From: Sneathiellales bacterium
GTDB lineage: Bacteria > Pseudomonadota > Alphaproteobacteria > JANQFL01
NCBI GenBank assembly: GCA_028277845.1
Contig: JANQFL010000009.1
Location: 62,001-126,000, forward strand
Reading direction: 5' to 3'
DNA length: 64,000 nucleotides
Positions 44,674 through 53,668 of the stretch are shown in pieces. Every line of letters begins with the position of its first letter. The first letter of the stretch is position 1. A model generated the notes under the pieces. It was not told where the DNA came from and searched no databases. It was given only the letters and a program-made list of their open reading frames with translations. The translations under genes were made by a program, and so were the position numbers.

Positions 44674-45486
44674 ATGACGGAACTGCACGAACAGAATTTG
44701 GAGAGCGCCGGTAAAGGCTTCACCGTCGGCGGCATGTTGCGCCAGACCTTCCAGGTCGTGTTTGCCAACATCGTGCCGTTCGGCGTGATCGCGCTCGCGC
44801 TGACCATTCTGGAAGGACTGCTGTATTGGTTCTTGCTGGATATGCCCGCGTTCGGCATCGACGGTCTCGGCGGCCGCAGCCAGGCTGAAATGATGGAAGA
44901 TTTCGGCGCCGGCGTTGGTTTGACGATAGCCGGAAATACGATCTTGAGCACGATTATCTATGCGCTGCTGACGGCGCTCTTGATTTACGGCACCGTGATG
45001 TACCTGCGGGGGCAGCCGGCGCCGTTGAGCGCCTATATTTCAAACGGCGCCCAGGTCATTTTTCCGGTCTTTATCGTGTCTCTCATCGTCAGTCTTTCCA
45101 TGACTCTCGGCATGATTTTGCTGATCGTTCCGGGCGTGATCATCTACTTGATGTGGTGGGTCGCGGTGCCGGCGGTGGTCGTCGAACGTGCCGGTATTGG
45201 CGACAGTTTGAAACGCAGTGCGGCGCTCACCAAAGGCAACCGGTGGCGCATTCTCGGCGTTTTCCTCGTCTTGGTCATCATTGGTATTGCGTTGACCTAT
45301 CCGCTGCAGTTTTTCGGCCTCGCAATCAAAGACATTGTCGGTCTCATTCCGTTGCTCGTTCTGTCACTTGTTGTGGTGACCTTTTCGAAAGTGATCTATG
45401 CGGTCGCGGTGGGCGTCGGCTACTACCAGCTTCGCGTCGCCAAGGAAGGCGCGGACATCAACCAGATTGCGGCGGTGTTCGATTAG
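44674..45486 (+). CDS. integral membrane protein, tandem paralogue
   Basis: About 270-residue membrane protein with the same layout as the preceding gene: FTVGGMLRQTFQVVFANIV, then helices including VSLIVSLSMTLGMILLIVPGVIIYLMW, and LRVAKEGADINQIAAVFD at the end. I use ATG 44674, though it has a G-run close by; GTG 44662 with AAGGAGG at 44643 is a fair alternative. It is convergent with the RDD gene and both membrane proteins may work with that operon's products. Confidence 0.78.
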   Translation: MTELHEQNLESAGKGFTVGGMLRQTFQVVFANIVPFGVIALALTILEGLLYWFLLDMPAFGIDGLGGRSQAEMMEDFGAGVGLTIAGNTILSTIIYALLTALLIYGTVMYLRGQPAPLSAYISNGAQVIFPVFIVSLIVSLSMTLGMILLIVPGVIIYLMWWVAVPAVVVERAGIGDSLKRSAALTKGNRWRILGVFLVLVIIGIALTYPLQFFGLAIKDIVGLIPLLVLSLVVVTFSKVIYAVAVGVGYYQLRVAKEGADINQIAAVFD

Positions 45487-45507
45487 GCGCGCGAGCGGAA
45501 TCGCGCT

Positions 45508-46482
45508 CTATTTCTTGCCCGGGGCGTCGTGCTTGCTGGCGCGGCGGTCGCCGAACAGCATGCGGGATTCGAGGTGCGCCCTGAGCGCCGCGTAATAATC
45601 CTCGAGGAATGCCCGGGTGTCCGCCGGCGGCCCGCCGGGCCAGCCGATCTTCTTGCAGATGCGCTCGCACACCGCGGCCATGGCCTGGGCCGAATCGGGC
45701 CGGTTCTTGCGCAGCAGTTCTTCCAGCATCTGCAATTCGTATATGCCGTAAACATCCAACTGCGCGTGGCTGAACCGGGTGCGGCCTTCCGGCGGCGTGG
45801 CACCCGTCGAAGCCGCCTCAGGCTGTCCCGCCGTCAAGGGCCGCGCCGGGCCGCCGCCGGCCGCCGATGCGGTGAGGTCGGCTTCCAGCACATGCTTGGG
45901 CGTGGTGACCACCCAGGTGCCGGCGATGAAGTCGCCGGCGCGCATGCGGTCGCGGTTGAACAACGGCAGGCAGACGAAGATGCCGGTCCAGACCAAGGCC
46001 AACAGGGCCATCCACCCGTCGATTCCGAGCCGTGAAATCTGGAATATCAGGGAAATCGGCATGAACAGCTCGATTTCGCGCATCAGGTTGCGGGCGAACA
46101 GGGCCTCCGGGCGCAGCGGCCCGCCATGCCGGTCGACCACGCGCAGGCCCAACACTTTCTTGCCGGGCGTCTGGCCCTGCCAGCGCAATTCGAACACCAG
46201 GAAGTAAAAACTGCGCAGCAGAAACCCCGCGACCATCGTCAGCGCCACCGACAGGCTGCCCCAATAGCTCGAAAACTCCTGGCGGGCGATCAGCGTAATA
46301 AGACCGAACAGGACGAGCACCAGGGCGACGAAAGCGCCGGTGATGATGAGCAGGTCGATCAGCACCGCGGCCAGGCGTTCGCCGCGGTCGGCCAACGCCA
46401 CCGGCAGCCGCACGCCCTCCGGCGTGACGATGGCGCGCCGGTTCTTTTTCGCCGGCGTTTTAGGAGGCGCGGCGACGGCCAT
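45508..46482 (-). CDS. RDD family membrane protein
   Basis: 324-residue protein with an RDD domain (about 40-190): LADRGERLAAVLIDLLII contains the Arg and the Asp pair, RMRAGDFIAG the second conserved Asp; three to four hydrophobic helices. A C-terminal cytosolic stretch of about 100 residues is less conserved. ATG 46482 follows GGGAGGG and the start overlaps the SpoIIM stop by 23 bases. It is the last gene of the DUF4129-to-RDD operon. Confidence 0.85.
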   Translation of the reverse strand: MAVAAPPKTPAKKNRRAIVTPEGVRLPVALADRGERLAAVLIDLLIITGAFVALVLVLFGLITLIARQEFSSYWGSLSVALTMVAGFLLRSFYFLVFELRWQGQTPGKKVLGLRVVDRHGGPLRPEALFARNLMREIELFMPISLIFQISRLGIDGWMALLALVWTGIFVCLPLFNRDRMRAGDFIAGTWVVTTPKHVLEADLTASAAGGGPARPLTAGQPEAASTGATPPEGRTRFSHAQLDVYGIYELQMLEELLRKNRPDSAQAMAAVCERICKKIGWPGGPPADTRAFLEDYYAALRAHLESRMLFGDRRASKHDAPGKK

Positions 46483-47491
46483 GGCGGTTCCCTCCCGATA
46501 AGGCGAAATAGCCGAGCCAGAACACCAGCATGGCGCCCGCAATGAGATAGCGGACCCAGGTGGTGTTGATTTCCTGGCGGCCGAACCCTTCCAGCAGGCC
46601 GGCGACGAAAAACATACCGACGCAGCCGATGACGATGACCGCCGCCTGGCGGCCCGCGCGGGCCAGGTTTTCCAGCCGCGTGTGACGCCCGGGAAAGGCC
46701 AGGGCGCCGCCCAGCATCAGTCCGGCGCCGCCGCACAGGACCACGGCCAGCAACTCCGTCGTGCCGTGAATCAACAGCCAGCCCCACAGTTCGACCGACA
46801 GGCCCCGGTCGGCGTAAAGCGCCGCGAAGGCGCCCAGCATGGCGCCGTTGGTCATCAGAATCAGCACCGTCGGGATACCGAAGAATATGCCGACGGCAAA
46901 ACACAGCATGCCGACACCGGCGTTGTTGGAAAACAAATGGGCGGCGAAAATGTCGAGAAGCTGTTTTTCGTCTTCGTCGCTGAACAGTCCGGCGCGCAGG
47001 TCTTCGGTGCTGGTGTCGGGTGTCCGTCCCTGCGCGGAACTTTCCGACATGAACGCGTGGTACCAGTCTTCGTTGGCCATCGTGAAGCCGAAGCCGACGG
47101 CGGCGGCGAAGGTGAAGATCAGCAGCGACAGGAGCATCGGTATGACGGCGCCCCGCACCGCCGCCGGCAAGCGGTTGACGAAGAAATCCGCGATCAGGGA
47201 TGAGGTCTTGGCGCGCGCGCCATAGACGCTGAAATATCCCCGCGTCGCCAGGTTCTCCAGATAGCGGACAAGACTGCGGTCGAGCGAGATCCCGCGCGCC
47301 ACCGACAGGGACGACAGGGTCGAGCGGTAGAGGTTGGGCAGGCGGATCAACTCGTCCTGATCGAGCGTATGCAACCCGCGGCGTTCGATCTTGCCCAGCA
47401 GACTTTCAAACTGCCGCCAGGCCGCCTCGCGCTCGCGCCGGAAGACGAAACTCTTCAGGCCACCGTTGTTATTGTCCGCCGGCGTGCTCAT
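46460..47491 (-). CDS. SpoIIM/stage II sporulation M family membrane protein
   Basis: 343-residue polytopic protein of the SpoIIM (DUF95) family. The N-terminal soluble part holds REREAAWRQFESLLGKIE and a later VRGAVIPMLLSLLIF helix; about six hydrophobic segments follow, with HGTTELLAVVLCGGAGLMLG characteristic. In non-sporulating bacteria it is found with MoxR/DUF58/RDD genes, as here, and its role is unknown. It lies 4 bases after the DUF58 gene. Confidence 0.85.
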   Translation of the reverse strand: MSTPADNNNGGLKSFVFRREREAAWRQFESLLGKIERRGLHTLDQDELIRLPNLYRSTLSSLSVARGISLDRSLVRYLENLATRGYFSVYGARAKTSSLIADFFVNRLPAAVRGAVIPMLLSLLIFTFAAAVGFGFTMANEDWYHAFMSESSAQGRTPDTSTEDLRAGLFSDEDEKQLLDIFAAHLFSNNAGVGMLCFAVGIFFGIPTVLILMTNGAMLGAFAALYADRGLSVELWGWLLIHGTTELLAVVLCGGAGLMLGGALAFPGRHTRLENLARAGRQAAVIVIGCVGMFFVAGLLEGFGRQEINTTWVRYLIAGAMLVFWLGYFALSGGNRHGRRRAS

Positions 47492-47495
47492 GACG

Positions 47496-48805
47496 TCAGA
47501 TCAGATCCTGTTGCTTGATGGCCAGGTAGCGGTTGATCAGCGCCGTGCCGACCTGGTCGTAGGGCGCCTCGATGCAATGCACGCCCAGCCGGTGCAGCCG
47601 CTCGAGCACGACATGGCGCTCACGCAGAATGCCCTGGGCGACGACGGCGCGCGCCGTCTGGCGCACCGACGCCGGCGCGCTTTGGGCGACGTGATCCAGA
47701 TCGGCGTCGCGCAAGGTAACGAAGACGACCAGATGCCGCCCCGCCAGGCGGCCGAGATTCTCGACCATCAATTCGGCCGTCGTGGTGTCGACGAAGTCGG
47801 TGTGCAGGATGATCAGCGAGCGCCGCTGCAAGCGCCCTGACAGGTTCATCAGGCCGAGGGTGTAGTTGGTCTCCTCCTGCTCGTAGTTCAGATCGGCCGC
47901 CGCCCGTTGCAGCCAGGCGAAATGGCCCAGGCCCCCGGACGGCCGGTGAAACGACCGCACCTGTGAATCGAACGCGAACATGCCGACCCGGTCGCCGTTG
48001 CGCAGGCCGGTGTAGGACAGTGTCAGCCCGGCGTTGACGGCGTGGTCGAGCTTGGGGATGTCGCCGAGCGGTTCGCGCATCAAGTAACCGGTGTCGTAGG
48101 CCAGAATGATCTGGTGGTTCTTCTCGGCCCGGAACTCCTTGCACACCAGCTTGTGATGCCGGGCGGAATGTTTCCAGTCGATGGTGCGCCGGTCCAGGCC
48201 GGGCACATAGTCCCGCAAGGCGTCGAATTCCGACCCGTCGCCCTGCTGGTCCTGGGGTTTCAGGCCCGCACCCAGGCCCAGCAGGGAAAACCGCACCGCC
48301 GCTTCGCGGACGGCCGCGATGTTGGGCACGACGGAGACATCGTGCCTGAGCTCTTCGATGCGCCGGACCGTCACCAGGCCCAGCGGGCCGCGCCACCGCA
48401 GCCACAGGCGGTGCAGGGTCAGGATGCCGCGCCGGCGCGGGCGCAGGGGGAAGTCGATCCGCGTCTCCCGGTTCGCCGACAGGGCAACGCTCGCTGTATT
48501 CTGCGGTCCCAGCAGGTCGCTGCCTTCGAGAACGATTTCCGCCCGTGCCGTGGGACGGCCGCTTTCGGTGCGCAAGGTCACGGCCAGGGCGGCCGGCCCG
48601 CCGATGCCCGCCACGGCCGGCGTATCGGTGTCGATCACGACGGCGCGTCCGGGTAGCGCCAGGACCGCGTCGATGGCCGTGGCCACGCCCGCGGCCGCCA
48701 GCAGATAAAGCCCCGTCGCCCACAGGCCCTCGTCCCACAAGACCAGGACGACCGTCAGCGGCACGACGGCGGCAAACAGGACTGCCGTGCGGGGGGCGGG
48801 ATGGA

Positions 48806-48809
<4 letters not shown>
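47496..48809 (-). CDS. DUF58 domain protein
   Basis: 437-residue protein with an N-terminal membrane segment (about 8-50), an Ig/beta-like part and the DUF58 hallmark [24 protein letters not shown]. Then a VWA-like region begins [15 protein letters not shown], where the usual D-x-S-x-S is D-T-G-Y-L, a weaker MIDAS. DUF58 proteins partner with MoxR ATPases; MoxR overlaps it by four bases (48806-48809). Confidence 0.88.
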
Positions 48810-49739
<930 letters not shown>

Positions 49740-49762
<23 letters not shown>

Positions 49763-50972
49763 CAATCAACTCCTGTCTCCATCGGTAAAACCGGTTGGCC
49801 ACGACCATCACCGCGTGCCGGCCGGCGTGACTGCGTTCGTTGAGCCGATCCAAATCGGCCATCAATGTCTTCAACTGTTCCGTCGTCCGGCGCGCCTTGC
49901 CGATGCGGTCGAGAAAGGCAATCCGGCGCTCCGCCACGGCGTCGGCGGGCGCGTGCAGCCGCCGGGCGGCATCCGTCACCAAACCCATGGCGTAGCGCCG
50001 GGCGATGCTGGCGTGGAAGCCGCCGTAATCCAGCAGATGCGCCGTGTTTTCGATCAGCCCTTCCTTGCCGGCGCCCAGTTCGCCTGCACGCCTGGCCGGC
50101 GGGCCGAAGCGGAAGGCCGCGGACCAGAGGAAGAAGGCGATGGCCGCCATGGCGGCGAAGGTCGCCGCCGACAGGGGCGGTTTGAACAACTGGCGCACGA
50201 AGCTCGGGTCGAGCGTGAAGCCGTGCACGGTTTCGTCGATGACGATGGGGCCGCCGCGATAGGCGTGTTCGACCATGCGCACGGCCAGCACGCCATTGTC
50301 GCCCCGGCCCAGTCCGTGATTGGCGATCAGGTCGGGATCGCTCAGGAACCAGATCGTTCTCGAGCCCGTGTTCTTGAAGCCGAAGACGACACCGTCCTTG
50401 GTCGAAATGACGGGCGTCAAATTGACCGCATTCAGGGTTTGCAGATTGTCGACGTCGAGGGTGAGGTGCGGCCAAGGGCTGCGGACGGCGCGCTGCGGGC
50501 TTGAACTGCGGTGCACGACCGAAGGCATGCCCAGCCGGTCGAGCAGGTTTTGAATGCGGCGCTCCGAATACAATCCGTTGCCCGTGACCCGGTCGCCGTC
50601 CCGTTCGCCAAACGGCACCCACCGTTTGGGCAGAACGACGAGGGCAACGCGCACCTGCCCGGTCATCGTCGCGGCCATCACGCCGCCTTGGGTCGAAGGA
50701 GAGGGCTCGGCGATGATCAGCAGGCCGTTGTCGCCGACGCGCCGGCCCGACTGCCGGCGTCCGATGCTGGCCGGCAGGCCCAGTCTCTGCAGGGTTTGCA
50801 GAAATGCATGATGGCCGATGGCGGACTGTGAAAAGGTATGGTGGCCGGCGCTGCGGCCGGGGCCCAGCAGATCGCCGAAGATATAGAGCGCCAGATAGCC
50901 CAGGAAGGCCAGGCCGGCCGTCGCGGCCAGGATCATCGCCGTGCGCTGGGAAAACGGTCCGGTGGCGTTCAT
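49740..50972 (-). CDS. DUF4350 domain protein
   Basis: 410-residue protein with a signal-anchor helix near the start (about 12-34) and another near 290. Between them is the DUF4350 region ([30 protein letters not shown]), a Rossmann-like exported domain. The start at 50972 is preferred over an extension to 51038 overlapping the DUF4129 gene. Function is unknown beyond constant association with MoxR. Confidence 0.8.
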
Positions 50973-51724
50973 GCGACCGGCTCCGTTGCCCCGGGACCGG
51001 CCACGCCGCCGGAAAAAATCAGGAACTGGCTGCGGCACAGGTCGTAGGTGTCGAAGTTGATCGGATAGCCGCCGAAATAGCTTTGTTCCTCCGTCGCCAG
51101 GATGCTCAGCACGGCGTCCTTGCCCGGCCCGGTCAGATCGGCCCGGCGCAGGATCTCCCGGCTGGTCAGCGCGGGCGGGATATCGTCGCCGGCCCGGGCG
51201 GCGAGAAAGTCGAACACCGACAGCAGCAGCACGCGCACCGCGCCGGTGTGATCGCCCGCCGCCGCCAACGCGTCGGCCTGGTCCAATCCGGTCGGCCCGT
51301 ATGACGCGCTGTCCAGCGGCTCGCCGTTGCCGTCGAGCCTGACAACGCCGTCGCGGGTGTCGCGGCGCCAGCGGCGCGCCAGAAACGGGACTTCATTGGC
51401 GAGGTAAACGACGATCAATATCGCGGCGATGGCGACGGCCACGTAGAACACTTCGGGCGGTATGCTGAGACCGCCTTCCTCGCGCGGTTCGGGAATGTGG
51501 GGCAAGGGCTCTGGGGGCCGGGTGTCCGGCAGATCCTGCTGATAGCCGCCGTCCGACAGGATATCGGCCAGGACCGAGCGGATCTCGCGTTCCACAAGAG
51601 GGGCCGTTTCCTGCGCCGTCACGGCGGCCGGGATGAGCAACGTCAGCATGGCCGCCACGACGATCGCAACGGCCCGCGTCATCGCCGGAGTTCGTGCCTG
51701 CCGGCGCTGTGCCAACGCACCCAT
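50969..51724 (-). CDS. DUF4129 domain protein
   Basis: 251-residue protein. Signal peptide-like segment about 16-40 (TRAVAIVVAAMLTLLIPAA), a single membrane helix about 95-115, and a C-terminal DUF4129 stretch DYLAARAGDDIPPALTSREILRR-like with VLLLSVFDFLAARAG. Such proteins start the DUF4129/DUF4350/MoxR/DUF58 operon. The start may be ATG 51724 or ATG 51682; the latter gives a cleaner signal peptide. Its stop overlaps the next start by four bases. Confidence 0.78.
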   Translation of the reverse strand: MGALAQRRQARTPAMTRAVAIVVAAMLTLLIPAAVTAQETAPLVEREIRSVLADILSDGGYQQDLPDTRPPEPLPHIPEPREEGGLSIPPEVFYVAVAIAAILIVVYLANEVPFLARRWRRDTRDGVVRLDGNGEPLDSASYGPTGLDQADALAAAGDHTGAVRVLLLSVFDFLAARAGDDIPPALTSREILRRADLTGPGKDAVLSILATEEQSYFGGYPINFDTYDLCRSQFLIFSGGVAGPGATEPVA

Positions 51725-52159
51725 CAAACCAACCCTGCAACCAAGTTCGTACCGGTAAGATAGTCGATTTTCGGTTGCGCGAAAGGGCTTATCTTCGCCC
51801 CTGGCGTTGGTGTCCCGAAAGTGGCGCGGAAGAGACGGCGCGATCGGTCAGCGGCGGTTCCGGAAAGCGATTCGGTCAACGACTCGTGCAGCGTTGCGGC
51901 TTTCCGGGCGCCGAGAATGTTCGCTATGTCGTCGTCGAGGGTATTGTCGTCGGCGCGTTGTTTTTCGGGCTGGCGAACCGAATCCGCGCCAAACCACTTG
52001 ATCTACAGTGCCTGCTTGGGCATATCATTGATCCACACCTCATTTTGAGCCGGGAAGTCTGTTTCCCGGCTTTCTCATGCGATCCAGGTCCGATACCGTT
52101 TCACACGCCGTGCGCACCGGCGCTGCGCCCGGGTTGATCCGAACAGAAGGAATTCGAAC
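51725..52159. other. intergenic region upstream of the aldehyde dehydrogenase, unexplained transcript end
   Basis: 435 bases with no convincing gene. A small open frame at 51821-52048 ends exactly at the terminator below, but its residues look random. A stable RNA or degenerate gene is possible; I cannot assign it. Confidence 0.4.
52048..52074 (+). terminator. terminator-like hairpin with no assigned gene upstream
   Basis: AGCCGGGAA (52048-52056) and TTCCCGGCT (52063-52071) form a perfect 9-bp stem around GTCTGT, followed by TTTC. It points to a plus-strand transcript of unknown nature before it, about 90 bases upstream of the aldehyde dehydrogenase start. Confidence 0.65.
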
Positions 52160-53659
52160 ATGCTCATGGGTAAGCATCTGATTGCCGGCGAATGGGTCGG
52201 CGGTGACGAGACGTTCGCCAACACGCCCACCGAAGGCGACGCCGACACGTTTGCCGTGGGCAGTGTCGAGCATGTCGACCGGGCGGCCCGGGCGGCCGAA
52301 GACGCCTTCTGGTCGTACGGCTATTCCGGCCAGACCGAGCGCGCGGCGCTGCTGCGCCGGATCGCCGACGAGATCGACGCGCGCGGCGATGCCATCACGG
52401 ATATCGGAACCCGCGAGACGGGCCTGCCGGCGGCGCGCCTGGAAGGCGAGCGCGGCCGCACCGTCGGCCAGTTGCGTCTGTTCGCCGATCATATCGAGGC
52501 CGGCGACTATCTGGACCGCCGTCACGACGAGGCGCTGCCGGACCGCCAGCCGTTGCCGCGGCCGGACTTGAAAATGGTGCAGCGCCCCATCGGCCCGGTG
52601 GCCGTGTTCGGCGCCTCGAACTTCCCGCTGGCGTTTTCCACGGCGGGCGGTGACACGGCGGCGGCGCTGGCGGCCGGCTGTCCGGTGGTGGTCAAGGGGC
52701 ATTCCGCCCATCCCGGCACATCCGACATCGTGGCCCAGGCGATCGACGCCGCCATCAAGGCCTGCGGCGTGCATCCCGGCGTGTTTTCACAGATCCAGGG
52801 CGGCAACCGGGCCGTCGGTCAGGCGGTCGTGCAGCATCCGCTGATCAAGGCGGTCGGCTTCACCGGTTCCCTGGCGGGTGGCCGTGCGCTGTTCGATCTG
52901 TGCGCCGCCCGGCCGGAGCCCATCCCGTTTTTCGGCGAGCTCGGCTCGGTCAATCCGATGTTCCTGCTGCCGGCCGCCCTGGCGGCGCGCGGCCAGGCCA
53001 TCGCCGAAGGCTGGGCCGGGTCGCTGACCATGGGCGCGGGCCAGTTCTGCACCAATCCGGGCATTGCGGTTCTGCTCGCCGGCAAGGATGCCGATGCCTT
53101 CGTCACGGCGGCGTCGGCGGCGCTGACGGAAGTGCCGGCGCAGACCATGCTCACGGACGGCATCGCCCATGCCTTCCATCAGGGCCGCGACCGCCTGCAG
53201 GCCACGGACGGCGTGCGCGAGGTGTTGACGACGAGCTGCGATTTGCGCAACGCGACGCCCTATCTGTTCGCCACCACCGCCGCGGAGTGGCTGAACAACG
53301 AGGAACTGGGCGAGGAGGTTTTCGGCCCCTTGGGTATGGTCGTGGTCGCCGACGATCTGGACCAGATGCGCGCGGTGGCGCTGCAACTGCAGGGCCAGCT
53401 CACCTGCACCGTCCACATGGACGCGGACGATACCGAGACGGCGGCCGCATTGGTTCCGGTCCTGGAGCGCAAGGCCGGCCGGCTGCTGGCCAACGGGTTC
53501 CCGACGGGCGTCGAGGTCTGCGATTCCATGGTGCACGGCGGGCCGTATCCGGCCTCGACCAATTTCGGCGCGACATCCGTCGGCACGCTGTCGATCCGCC
53601 GGTTCCTGCGCCCCGTCTGCTACCAGAACATGCCGTCCGAGGTGATGCCGCAGGCCTGA
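52160..53659 (+). CDS. aldehyde dehydrogenase, 2-oxoglutarate-semialdehyde dehydrogenase type
   Basis: 499-residue NAD(P)-dependent aldehyde dehydrogenase, most like the 2,5-dioxopentanoate (alpha-ketoglutaric semialdehyde) dehydrogenases of sugar-acid breakdown. The general base Glu sits in FFGELGSVNPMF and the nucleophile Cys in AGQFCTNPGIAV; FGASNFPLAFSTAGGDTAAAL is typical for the group. ATG 52160 follows AAGGAATT; ATG 52166 is possible. It stands alone between the hairpin and the convergent peptidase gene. Confidence 0.88.
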   Translation: MLMGKHLIAGEWVGGDETFANTPTEGDADTFAVGSVEHVDRAARAAEDAFWSYGYSGQTERAALLRRIADEIDARGDAITDIGTRETGLPAARLEGERGRTVGQLRLFADHIEAGDYLDRRHDEALPDRQPLPRPDLKMVQRPIGPVAVFGASNFPLAFSTAGGDTAAALAAGCPVVVKGHSAHPGTSDIVAQAIDAAIKACGVHPGVFSQIQGGNRAVGQAVVQHPLIKAVGFTGSLAGGRALFDLCAARPEPIPFFGELGSVNPMFLLPAALAARGQAIAEGWAGSLTMGAGQFCTNPGIAVLLAGKDADAFVTAASAALTEVPAQTMLTDGIAHAFHQGRDRLQATDGVREVLTTSCDLRNATPYLFATTAAEWLNNEELGEEVFGPLGMVVVADDLDQMRAVALQLQGQLTCTVHMDADDTETAAALVPVLERKAGRLLANGFPTGVEVCDSMVHGGPYPASTNFGATSVGTLSIRRFLRPVCYQNMPSEVMPQA

Positions 53660-53668
53660 CGCCGCCGG

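Noticed and set aside
51694-52137. 147-codon open frame before the aldehyde dehydrogenase
   Set aside because: It crosses the terminator hairpin, has no ribosome site and no family-like sequence.
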